14,361 bases of DNA. Origin: Rhodoferax sp. GTDB lineage: Bacteria; Pseudomonadota; Gammaproteobacteria; Burkholderiales; Burkholderiaceae_C. Positions 5,950 to 12,694 of the stretch are shown here, in pieces; position 1 is the stretch's first letter; each line of letters begins with the position of its first letter. The stretch covers positions 1,253-15,613 of the forward strand of contig JAQTSL010000047.1 in NCBI GenBank assembly GCA_028711355.1, read 5' to 3'. The notes beneath the pieces were generated by a model that saw nothing but the letters and a program-made list of their open reading frames with translations, did no database searches and was not told the origin of the DNA. Made by a program: the position numbers and the translations under genes.

Positions 5950-8033
5950 ATCCGCTGTTTGGCAACCTGAAAACCTGGTTTGGCAACAACGCCACGCTGA
6001 TACAGGGCGCGGCCGCGCCGATGCTGGTGGTGGCGATCCTGTCGATGATGGTGCTGCCGCTGCCGCCGTGGCTGCTCGACACGTTTTTCACATTCAACAT
6101 CGCGATCGCACTGATGGTGATGATGGTGGCGGCGTATATGCTCAAGCCGCTTGACTTTGCGGCGTTTCCGACCGTGCTGCTGCTGACCACCATGTTGCGA
6201 CTGTCGCTCAACGTGGCATCGACCCGCGTGGTCTTGCTCGAAGGACACACCGGAGCCGGTGCCGCCGGTTCGGTGATCGAAGCGTTTGGCCATTTTTTGA
6301 TCGGCGGCAATTTTGCCGTTGGCCTGATCGTGTTCTCGATTCTGGTGGTGATCAACTTCGTGGTGGTCACCAAGGGCGCCGAACGCATTGCCGAAGTGTC
6401 GGCACGGTTCGCCTTGGACGCCATGCCGGGCAAACAGATGGCGGTCGATGCCGACTTGAACGCGGGCCTGATCGACGAAAAAGAGGCTAAACGCCGCCGT
6501 GCCGAAGTAAGTGAAGAAGCCGACTTTTTTGGTTCCATGGACGGTGCCTCCAAGTTCGTGCGTGGCGACGCCATGGCCGGCATCCTGATCTTGCTGATCA
6601 ACATTTTTGGTGGTTTTACCGTGGGCGTGCTACAGCACGGTCTGAGCGCGGCACAAGCGGCCGACACCTACATCCTGCTAGCCGTAGGCGACGCACTGGT
6701 AGCGCAGATTCCGGGTTTGCTGATTTCGGTGGCGGCGGCCATGGTGGTGTCACGCGTGGGCAAAGAGCGCGACCTGGGCAGCCAGATCATCAACCAGATG
6801 TTTATTTCACCGCGGGCGATCGGCATCACCGCCACCATCATGGCGATCCTGGGCATCATTCCGGGCATGCCACACACCGTCTTTCTGGGAGTGGCCATGG
6901 TGCTGGGGTACGGCGCCTGGACGCTCGCGCACCAACCGGTAGCAATTGAAGAAGCACCCGTGGTGACTACCCCTGCGGCCGACGGCGAAGCCAGTTGGGA
7001 CGACCTGCAACCGGTCGATCAGCTCGGGCTGGAGCTGGGCTACCGGCTAATCGCGCTGGTGGACAAGAAGCGCCAAGGTGACCTGCTGACACGGATCAAG
7101 GGGGTGCGCCGTAAATTTGCGCAGGAAGTTGGCTTTTTGCCACCACCGGTACACGTGCGCGACAACCTCGAGCTCAAACCCAGCGCTTACCGCATCACGC
7201 TGCGAGGCGTGATCGTCGGCGAAGGTGAGGCCTTCCCCGGGCAATTTCTGGCGATCAACCCAGGCGGCATCACCACTCCGTTGATCGGCACGCCCACCAC
7301 TGACCCGGCGTTTGGCCTACCGGCGCACTGGATCGACCAGGCGCAACGTGAAGCAGCGCAAATGACCGGCTTTACGGTGGTTGATTCCGAGACCGTAATG
7401 GCCACCCATTTGTCACACTTGATGCAGGTGCAGGCTGCCAAGTTGCTCAGTCGCACCGAGACCCAGCAACTGGTGGATCACGTGAGCAAACAGGCGCCCA
7501 AGCTGATCGAAGAAGTGGTACCCAAAATGGTTTCGATAGCGGTTTTCCAGAAAGTTCTCCAACTGCTGCTGGAAGAGTCGGTGCATATCCGTGACATCCG
7601 CACCATCATCGAATCGATTGCCGAGCACGCCACGGCAACCACTGACCCGGTCGAACTGGCGCGCCGGGTGCGCGTGGCACTGTCGCCGGCTATCGTCCAG
7701 CAAATCTACGGCCCGGTACGCGAACTCAACGTGATCGCCATCGACCCGGCGCTGGAACGGTTGCTGGTGCAGGCCTTGGGCAACCCGAACGGCCAGGGCC
7801 AGGCGCTGGACCCGGGTGTAGCCGACATCCTGACGCAAAAAGCCGCTGAAGTGGCGCTCAAACAAGAAGAAATCGGCATTCCCGCGTGCCTGCTGGTGCC
7901 CGATGCCATCCGCAGTGCGATCGCACGGTTGGTACGCCGCGTGGCGCCGCGCCTGCAGGTACTGGCGCACAGCGAAATCCCTGAATCCCACACTATCCGC
8001 ATCGGCCCTATCCTGAAAGGTGCAGCATCATGA
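5946..8033 (+). CDS. flhA: Flagellar export gate protein FlhA
   Basis: FlhA is the large export-gate subunit: a membrane channel using the proton gradient, with a cytoplasmic ring that docks chaperone-substrate pairs such as FlgN with FlgK/FlgL. The 695 residues show about eight hydrophobic segments in the first 330, with the conserved cytoplasmic loop (FHIPEP signature region) between them: ARFALDAMPGKQMAVDADLN (residues 153-172, with Asp168 and Asp170), then KRRRAEVSEEADFFGSMDGA. The soluble domain runs from about 345 to the end and includes WIDQAQREAAQMTGFTVVD. The length is normal. It overlaps flhB and flhF by four bases each (both ATGA), so translation is coupled. No key part is missing. 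Confidence 0.98.
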   Translation: MNPLFGNLKTWFGNNATLIQGAAAPMLVVAILSMMVLPLPPWLLDTFFTFNIAIALMVMMVAAYMLKPLDFAAFPTVLLLTTMLRLSLNVASTRVVLLEGHTGAGAAGSVIEAFGHFLIGGNFAVGLIVFSILVVINFVVVTKGAERIAEVSARFALDAMPGKQMAVDADLNAGLIDEKEAKRRRAEVSEEADFFGSMDGASKFVRGDAMAGILILLINIFGGFTVGVLQHGLSAAQAADTYILLAVGDALVAQIPGLLISVAAAMVVSRVGKERDLGSQIINQMFISPRAIGITATIMAILGIIPGMPHTVFLGVAMVLGYGAWTLAHQPVAIEEAPVVTTPAADGEASWDDLQPVDQLGLELGYRLIALVDKKRQGDLLTRIKGVRRKFAQEVGFLPPPVHVRDNLELKPSAYRITLRGVIVGEGEAFPGQFLAINPGGITTPLIGTPTTDPAFGLPAHWIDQAQREAAQMTGFTVVDSETVMATHLSHLMQVQAAKLLSRTETQQLVDHVSKQAPKLIEEVVPKMVSIAVFQKVLQLLLEESVHIRDIRTIIESIAEHATATTDPVELARRVRVALSPAIVQQIYGPVRELNVIAIDPALERLLVQALGNPNGQGQALDPGVADILTQKAAEVALKQEEIGIPACLLVPDAIRSAIARLVRRVAPRLQVLAHSEIPESHTIRIGPILKGAAS

Positions 8034-9445
8034 ACATCCAACGTTTTTCCGCCCCAACCGCCCGCGAAGCCCTGTACAAGGCACGCATGGCCTTTGGCGA
8101 AGGCACGCTGATCCTGTCCAATCGCGCCACCGGCAATGGTGTCGAGGTGGTTGCTACCGGCGAAGAAACACTGGCCGCACTGGACCGCCAAAGCGAACAA
8201 AACCGCACGTCAGCGTCGGCCAAACCGATCGCTGCGGCGCGCGTCAGCCCCGATAGCGCGGTACTGGACGACGCCACCCAGTTGGCCATGAGCACGCTGT
8301 CGTTTCAGGACTACGTGCGCGAACGGATGCTGCGCCGGCGCCAACAGGGCCGCACCGAGCTGATGACACAGACAGCCCCGCCCCACCTTGGCCAGCCGGG
8401 CGCACTTGGAGCCCGCGCAGCCACCGCTAGCGCTGGTCCGATCGTGCTAGCCGGCACGCCCAGCGCCGCAACAACAGCGCGTCCACTGGCGGGCGTACCG
8501 GCAACACCAAGCATCGCACGCGAGCTACAGGCGATGAAAACCATGATCGAGGACCGTTTCAACACACTGACCTGGCTGGGGCAGGCGCGGCAAGACCCGA
8601 TCCAGTCCAATCTGATGCTCAAGCTGATCCGCAGCGGCTATTCACCCAGTCTGGCACGCAGCGTGATGGAACGCCTGCCCGACGCGCTGGGGGCGCCTGA
8701 GGCGATGCGCTGGGTGATGGAATTGCTGGCTCACAACCTGCATACCGACGCCGACAGCGCCCCGCTGCACGAAGAAGGTGGCGTCTATGCGCTGGTGGGG
8801 GCCACCGGCGTCGGCAAAACCACCACGGCAGCCAAACTGGCGGGTTTGTGCGCCAAAGCACACGGCACGGCCAGTGTTGGCTTGATCACGCTTGACAGCT
8901 ACCGCGTCGGCGCGCACGACCAACTGCGCGCCTACAGCCGCTTGCTGGGTGTGGTGGCGCACCAGGCCAACGACCGCGCCACCTTGCAAGACCTGCTTGG
9001 CCTGTTGGCGAACAAAAAGATGGTGCTGATCGACACCACCGGCGTCTCGCCCAACGATCCGCGCAAGACCGACTTGCTGTCGATGCTCGATATTCCCGGC
9101 GTGCAGCGCCTGATGGTGCTCAACGCCGGTGGCCACGGTGACACGCTGGAAGACATGGTGAGCTCCTTCAAGCAAGGCGGCGTGCAGCAGACGGTGCTGT
9201 CCAAGACCGACGAGGCAGCCAAGATCGGACCGGCGCTGGACGCGTCGATTCGCCACCAGCTCAAGCTGCGCGGCGTCACCACCGGTCAAAAAGTGCCCGA
9301 AGACTGGGAACGTGCCAACGCGGCGAACCTGGTGGCGCTGTCGATGCGCTCGGCCAACAAGTCGGCTTTTGACCCCAAGGCCACCGACCTGGGCTTTTTC
9401 TTTGCGCAGGCCAACGCCATGCCGGCTGGACAGTTGCATGCTTGA
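8030..9445 (+). CDS. flhF: Flagellar SRP-type GTPase FlhF
   Basis: FlhF is a third member of the Ffh/FtsY SRP GTPase group and marks the site, often a cell pole, where the first flagellar parts assemble. The 471 residues start with a basic N-terminal domain (MNIQRFSAPTAREALYKAR), then an Ala/Thr/Pro-rich linker (about 100-165), a helical N domain, and the G domain: P-loop GATGVGKTTTAAKL (257-270, Lys263), DSYRVGAHDQL (G2/insertion box), DTTG (335-338, G3) and SKTD (391-394, G4). All guanine-nucleotide motifs are intact, so it should bind and hydrolyse GTP. It overlaps flhA by four bases and the next gene by eight. Its usual regulator FlhG is represented only by the divergent next gene. Confidence 0.97.
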   Translation: MNIQRFSAPTAREALYKARMAFGEGTLILSNRATGNGVEVVATGEETLAALDRQSEQNRTSASAKPIAAARVSPDSAVLDDATQLAMSTLSFQDYVRERMLRRRQQGRTELMTQTAPPHLGQPGALGARAATASAGPIVLAGTPSAATTARPLAGVPATPSIARELQAMKTMIEDRFNTLTWLGQARQDPIQSNLMLKLIRSGYSPSLARSVMERLPDALGAPEAMRWVMELLAHNLHTDADSAPLHEEGGVYALVGATGVGKTTTAAKLAGLCAKAHGTASVGLITLDSYRVGAHDQLRAYSRLLGVVAHQANDRATLQDLLGLLANKKMVLIDTTGVSPNDPRKTDLLSMLDIPGVQRLMVLNAGGHGDTLEDMVSSFKQGGVQQTVLSKTDEAAKIGPALDASIRHQLKLRGVTTGQKVPEDWERANAANLVALSMRSANKSAFDPKATDLGFFFAQANAMPAGQLHA

Positions 9446-10175
9446 GCCCTGCGTCAACCAGGCCGCCGGTTTGCAGGCGCTGGCCTTACAACACGCGCCA
9501 AGGCTGGTCGCGGTGGCCAGCCATGGCCTCCAGACCGGCGAACTGCCGCTACTATGGGGCTTGTGTACCTGCTGGGTTGAGCTGGGCCTATCGGTCTTGG
9601 TGCTGGACGCCCACGCGCAGGAGAGCGTCGACAACCCCGGGTTGGCGCAATGGCTCGACAACCCACTACAGCACGCAGGCGACGCCGCGCCAGCACCGAG
9701 CTGGCAAGTGTTGCCGGCCGCGACGGGCCTGCACCGTCTGCACGACTGGCGCGCTTTTCAGAACCAACTGGCGCACCTTTTCCAGCAACGCGACATCGTG
9801 TTGATCTACACCAACGCCGCTACGCTGGTGCGGCTGCTCGCGGGCAGCGCGCTGCCGCCCCTGATCGTGGTGCCACCGGCTTTGAGTACGGTGGTCAGCG
9901 CCTACGCGACGCTCAAACATTTGTTACGGGGTCAGTTGCACCCAAGCATAGCCAACATCGTGCCGATCGCCCTTGCGTCTGGCACGACCACCCGGTCGGC
10001 CAGCCATCTGGCACAATGCGCCAACGCTTTTCTGGGCTATCGGGTGCAGCCCATCACCGTTGCAGCCAGCAGCCAGCCACTTCAATCGCGAGACGATCTG
10101 CACCACCTGGCGCTGCAATTGTTTGAAAATGCGTTACCGCTGGAACCAGTTCAGCGCAGCGAAAGGGTTCACTGA
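9438..10175 (+). CDS. Divergent FlhG/FleN-like protein lacking the ATPase P-loop
   Basis: This 245-residue protein lies between flhF and fliA, the standard place of FlhG (FleN/YlxH), a MinD-like ATPase that limits flagellar number. Its plan fits FlhG: NQAAGLQ (residues 7-13) resembles the FlhF-activating DQAxxLR motif; LVAVASHGLQTGELP (23-37) sits where FlhG has VAVTSGKGGVGKTN; LGLSVLVLDAH (49-59) matches the strand ending LLLDAD; DIVLIYTNAATL (119-130) stands for DYLLIDTGAG; LIVVPPALSTVVSAYATLKHLL (142-163) matches VVTTPEPTSITDAYALIK. But the P-loop lysines are Gly30 and Glu35 and the Walker B Asp is Tyr124, so ATP binding is unlikely. The frame is open at full length and overlaps both neighbours (eight bases with flhF, one with fliA), so it is probably a working pseudo-ATPase, not a decayed gene. 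The homology is my own alignment by eye. Confidence 0.72.
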   Translation: MLEPCVNQAAGLQALALQHAPRLVAVASHGLQTGELPLLWGLCTCWVELGLSVLVLDAHAQESVDNPGLAQWLDNPLQHAGDAAPAPSWQVLPAATGLHRLHDWRAFQNQLAHLFQQRDIVLIYTNAATLVRLLAGSALPPLIVVPPALSTVVSAYATLKHLLRGQLHPSIANIVPIALASGTTTRSASHLAQCANAFLGYRVQPITVAASSQPLQSRDDLHHLALQLFENALPLEPVQRSERVH

Positions 10176-10891
10176 TGTACACCGCCAAGGGCCAACTCGA
10201 GCGCAACGCCCTGATCCGCCAATACCAACCGCTGGTGCACCGCCTGGCGCACCACATGATGGTCAAACTGCCAGCCAATGTGGAAGTTGACGACCTGATC
10301 CAGGTCGGCATGATCGGGCTGTCCGAGGCACTGATGCGGTTTGAGGCGACGCAGGGCGTGCAGTTTGAAACTTTTGCCACGCAGCGCATCCGCGGCGCCA
10401 TGATCGACGAGTTGCGCGACAACGACTGGGCCTCGCGCAGCACGCGCAAAAGCCAGAAAGAAATCGAAGAGTCGATTCGCCGGATGGAGCACCGACTGGG
10501 GCGCACGCCGATGGAAAGTGAGATTGCCGCCGACCTGGGCATCAGCTTGGCTGACTATCAAACGCTGCTAGGCAAGGTCCGCGGCACCCAACTGGTTTAT
10601 TTGGAAGACATGAGCCGCAACGCCGACAACGAAGACAGTTTTCTGGACCGGCACCTGGGCGACTCCGAGGCCGATCCGCTGAACTTGTTGCGCAACGACC
10701 AGTTGCGCTCGGCGCTGGTACAAGCCATCAAAACGCTGCCCGAACGCGAGCAATACGTCATGAGCATGTATTACGAGCAGGACATGAACCTCAAGGAAAT
10801 CGCAGTGGTGCTTGACGTGACCGAATCACGGGTGTGCCAACTGCACAGCCAGTCAATCGCCCGCCTGCGCGCCAAGATGCGGGCGCACTGA
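10175..10891 (+). CDS. fliA: Flagellar sigma factor FliA (sigma-28)
   Basis: FliA directs RNA polymerase to late flagellar promoters and is held inactive by FlgM. The 238 residues show sigma region 2 (QYQPLVHRLAHHMMVKLPA, then EVDDLIQVGMIGLSEALMRF and FETFATQRIRGAMIDELR), region 3 around 90-135, and region 4 with the helix-turn-helix LKEIAVVLDVTESRVCQLHSQ (about residues 208-228). The length matches the family (about 239). The start overlaps the previous stop in TGATG, and AAAGGG (10162-10167) provides the ribosome site. It is the last gene of the flhB operon, and its 3' end is 12 bases from that of flgN on the other strand, with no terminator hairpin between. Confidence 0.98.
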   Translation: MYTAKGQLERNALIRQYQPLVHRLAHHMMVKLPANVEVDDLIQVGMIGLSEALMRFEATQGVQFETFATQRIRGAMIDELRDNDWASRSTRKSQKEIEESIRRMEHRLGRTPMESEIAADLGISLADYQTLLGKVRGTQLVYLEDMSRNADNEDSFLDRHLGDSEADPLNLLRNDQLRSALVQAIKTLPEREQYVMSMYYEQDMNLKEIAVVLDVTESRVCQLHSQSIARLRAKMRAH

Positions 10892-10903
10892 CCAAAACCA
10901 AAT

Positions 10904-11299
10904 TTATGCGCTGACGACCCGGAACTCGCCACTACGACGTCCAGCGCTGCCGTAAGGTTGACCCGGTCGGCCGATCATGGCGCTGGCATAGGTATCGGTG
11001 CGGACGGCCGGAAACAGCGTTTGCATGGCCAGCCCGGTTAGCGCCGCCTGGCGCGCCAAGTGCGCCTGGCACGACGCCAGCGTGATCGCCATACGACGCA
11101 ACCGTTGCACCACCACCGCATCTTTTTTAATAGCTGCTGGCGCTTGTCCCATAAGGGCTGAGAGCTTCAAAACTTGTTTATTTAAAGTGACGCCAGCGGC
11201 TTCCAGGGCGCCCGCCTGGGTGGCTTGCGCCAGCAGCCCGGCAAGCTCGTCAACAGACACCTCAACTTGGTCCAGACCGGCCTGAAAGTGCTGGTTCAC
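10904..11299 (-). CDS. flgN: Probable FlgN export chaperone (divergent)
   Basis: This gene lies directly after flgM on the minus strand, the usual place of flgN, whose product escorts the hook-filament junction proteins FlgK and FlgL to FlhA. The 131-residue product is mostly helical, with an amphipathic N-terminal helix (FQAGLDQVEVSVDELAGLLA), a conserved-looking NKQVLKLSAL, and an Arg/Gly-rich tail. Similarity to FlgN is weak, so the name rests mostly on position and length. The GTG at 11299 is chosen because GGGAG (complement of 11308-11312) lies eight bases upstream; longer starts would run into flgM. Codons for residues about 37-60 are AT-rich and rare compared with the rest and coincide with a repeat-like sequence. 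Confidence 0.68.
   Translation of the reverse strand: MNQHFQAGLDQVEVSVDELAGLLAQATQAGALEAAGVTLNKQVLKLSALMGQAPAAIKKDAVVVQRLRRMAITLASCQAHLARQAALTGLAMQTLFPAVRTDTYASAMIGRPGQPYGSAGRRSGEFRVVSA
11122..11170. repeat. AT-rich repeat-like insertion inside flgN
   Basis: On the plus strand this reads CTTTTTTAATAGCTGCTGG, then CGCTTGTCCCATAAGGGCTG, then AGAGCTTCAA. It resembles a short dyad element I remember as common between genes in Comamonadaceae (of the form ATAGCTGCTAGCGCTTGT followed by an inverted AAGCGCT). Here the dyad is imperfect: GCGCTT (11140-11145) faces AAGGGC (11153-11158) across seven bases. AT-rich flanks extend to about 11190. The identification is from memory and needs a genome self-comparison. 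Confidence 0.45.
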
Positions 11300-11322
11300 G
11301 GCAACCACTCCCGGCGCCACCC

Positions 11323-11335
11323 GCGCGGGACGCGC
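11323..11335 (-). other. Small GC hairpin between flgM and flgN
   Basis: In the 46-base gap between the flgM stop and the flgN start, GCGCG and CGCGC (11323-11327 and 11331-11335) form a perfect five-base stem with a three-base loop. It is too short and lacks a U-run to be a terminator. It may slow ribosomes or protect the mRNA between the two genes, which is speculative. Confidence 0.3.
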
Positions 11336-11345
11336 CAACCGGCCG

Positions 11346-11672
11346 TCAGACCCGCTGACGCTGCAACATCTCTTGCGCGTTGGCCAACAGCTTGTCGGCA
11401 ATCACGCCAGGGTTGACAACGTAACTGCCATCTGCAATCGAGGCACGCACGGTCTGCACTTTTTTCTGATCGACGTCTGGCGCCTGGCCCGCGTTGTTGG
11501 CCTCCAGAGCGCGTGCCAGCGTCGATACCGTGACCGCCACGCCACTCGAACGCGTGCTGTTGGCAGCGGCGGTTTGCGCCTGCGCACTGACTGTCGGAGC
11601 GCTCTTGGCGCTTGAGGCGGGCACATTGTTGCTGACAACAACAGGTTTTTCGGTGGGTTGGCTGATTTTCAT
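11346..11672 (-). CDS. flgM: Anti-sigma-28 factor FlgM
   Basis: FlgM binds FliA and blocks it until FlgM is exported through the finished hook-basal body. The 108-residue protein has the usual shape: a disordered Ser/Ala/Thr/Gln-rich first half (MKISQPTEKP onward) and a C-terminal helical FliA-binding half (VDQKKVQTVRASIADGSYVV, then IADKLLANAQEML). The ATG at 11672 is chosen because GGAG (complement of 11679-11682) lies six bases upstream; an in-frame TTG at 11684 falls on that site. It is read from its own sigma-28 promoter about 45 bases upstream, and probably also from flgA. Enterobacterial FlgM is about 97 residues, so this one is slightly long. Confidence 0.95.
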   Translation of the reverse strand: MKISQPTEKPVVVSNNVPASSAKSAPTVSAQAQTAAANSTRSSGVAVTVSTLARALEANNAGQAPDVDQKKVQTVRASIADGSYVVNPGVIADKLLANAQEMLQRQRV

Positions 11673-11714
11673 GGTGGTCTCCAAAACTACGGCGAACGTA
11701 GCCTCGTAGTGTCA

Positions 11715-11741
11715 CTTTCGGCAAAAACGAGCCCAACTTTA
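11715..11741 (-). promoter_or_regulatory. Sigma-28 (FliA) promoter of flgMN
   Basis: On the minus strand TAAA (11741-11738), exactly 15 bases, then GCCGAAAG (11722-11715). The -35 is a perfect match to TAAA and the -10 agrees at six of eight with GCCGATAA, with ideal spacing. Transcription should begin near 11708, giving a leader of about 36 bases before flgM. It fits the known negative loop in which FliA raises its own inhibitor. Confidence 0.8.
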
Positions 11742-11768
11742 ACCTTTTTTTAAAATTACTGTCATTAA

Positions 11769-12509
11769 TCACAGTAACACCCGCACTGTTCGGTCATCGG
11801 TGACCTGACCCTGCAAAATCTGGCCATTGCCCATTCGCACGCGCGCACTCTGCCCCAACACGCCGCCAGACAGCGCCTGGCCACGCCCGGTAATCTCAAA
11901 CCCGGTACCGCTGGCCACCACCCGCACCTGGGTACCCGCCTGAAACACCTGCGTGCCACGCACCATGTCTTGGCGCAACGGTTGACCGGCACCCAGCATA
12001 CGGGTGGCAGTCTGGCCCAGCCAATCAGCCTGGTTGGCGATCACCGGACTGGCGCGCTCGGCCCAGTCCACCTCCACCGCCATGGCGTCGGACGCCTGTA
12101 GCACCGCGCCCGACGCGATCTGCCCCTTGATAACCCAGGCCGGTCCAAACGCCTTGACAGTGATCGGTAAAAAAACATTCCACCGGGTCACCCCCTGCAC
12201 GCAACGCAGACCCAGCCTGGACTGGCCCCACAAACGGGTCCCGGGCGGTAGATAAGGCTCAATCTGCTGACATGGCGCCAGCTTCAGACGCGCGTCCAGA
12301 CGGCCGACCACCACCTCGGTGCGCAACGGCAGCGGTTGCGCCTGCTGCGCCAACGCGTGATCAAGCCAGCTCTGGGCGCTGGCGAGCAACGCTACGCCGA
12401 CGTCTGGCACGGCCGACACCGATTGCGCCCAGGCAGCAGGCAACCCCAGGCAAATCCAGGCAATCAGGTATTTCAGGTATTTCAGGACAGGTCGCAACAA
12501 TTTGAACAC
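11769..12509 (-). CDS. flgA: Flagellar P-ring assembly chaperone FlgA
   Basis: FlgA acts in the periplasm to help FlgI polymerise into the P-ring. The 246-residue precursor has a signal peptide (basic start MFKLLRPVLKYLKY, hydrophobic LIAWICLGLPAAW, likely cut after AQ or AWA near residue 28) and a C-terminal SAF/FlgA domain with phrases such as ITVKAFGPAWVIKGQ, QPLRQDMVRGTQVFQAG and GFEITGRGQALSGGVLGQSARVR, ending QGQVTDDRTVRVLL. The GTG at 12509 is chosen because GGAG (complement of 12516-12519) is six bases upstream; a GTG at 12521 would be four residues longer but has no site. It starts divergent from flgB across a 185-base control region. The signal-peptide codons carry tandem repeats. 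Confidence 0.93.
   Translation of the reverse strand: MFKLLRPVLKYLKYLIAWICLGLPAAWAQSVSAVPDVGVALLASAQSWLDHALAQQAQPLPLRTEVVVGRLDARLKLAPCQQIEPYLPPGTRLWGQSRLGLRCVQGVTRWNVFLPITVKAFGPAWVIKGQIASGAVLQASDAMAVEVDWAERASPVIANQADWLGQTATRMLGAGQPLRQDMVRGTQVFQAGTQVRVVASGTGFEITGRGQALSGGVLGQSARVRMGNGQILQGQVTDDRTVRVLL
12465..12486. repeat. 9-bp tandem repeat in the flgA signal-peptide region
   Basis: CAGGTATTT occurs twice in a row (12465-12473, 12474-12482) followed by CAGG. On the coding strand it encodes LKYLKYL near the start of FlgA, in frame, so copy-number change would add or remove three residues. Just beyond, CAGGCA recurs four times irregularly between about 12430 and 12461. Confidence 0.7.
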
Positions 12510-12570
12510 GAGGTTCTCCACGGCAATGGCTCGACTCTAGGCGCGTAAACCAACTGACAAAAATGGCAAG

Positions 12571-12602
12571 TAAACCGTCATCACCCCTTTTATTGCGGTT
12601 TA
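12571..12602. promoter_or_regulatory. Inverted repeat between flgA and flgB, candidate activator site
   Basis: TAAACCG (12571-12577) and CGGTTTA (12596-12602) form a perfect 7-base inverted repeat with an 18-base spacer. A further TAAACC lies at 12546-12551, exactly 25 bases before the first arm. The sequence just before it, AATGGCAAG, looks like part of an enterobacterial FlhDC half-site. A -10-like CATAAT (12621-12626) lies 18 bases past the right arm with no good -35, as expected of an activator-dependent class II promoter for flgB. That FlhDC binds here is inference; its spacer in E. coli is shorter. Confidence 0.42.
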
Positions 12603-12620
12603 GAAAAAAATCGGGCTTCC

Positions 12621-12626
12621 CATAAT
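12621..12626 (+). promoter_or_regulatory. Candidate -10 element for flgB operon
   Basis: CATAAT agrees with TATAAT at five of six positions. No TTGACA-like box sits 16-18 bases upstream. The flgB leader from here would be about 62 bases and contain a small CCCC/GGGG hairpin (12648-12660). Confidence 0.35.
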
Positions 12627-12694
12627 CTGCCGACAAGGCGCTCAAAGCCCCCAGGCGGGGTCAGACGTCCAAGCAAGAAAGTCGAGGTGCCGTT

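Noticed and set aside
5801..6667. Long open frame on the minus strand across the flhB/flhA junction
   Set aside because: Antisense shadow of two clear genes; composition is low-complexity Ser/Ala/Arg with no ribosome site checked as convincing.
8642..9661. Long open frame on the minus strand across flhF and the FlhG-like gene
   Set aside because: Lies opposite well-supported genes; long antisense frames are common in high-GC DNA, and the translation has no recognisable domain.
12610..12636. GCCGACAA as a sigma-28 -10 for flgB
   Set aside because: The -10 is good (7 of 8), but the expected -35 position reads ATCG, and shifts of one base do not help.
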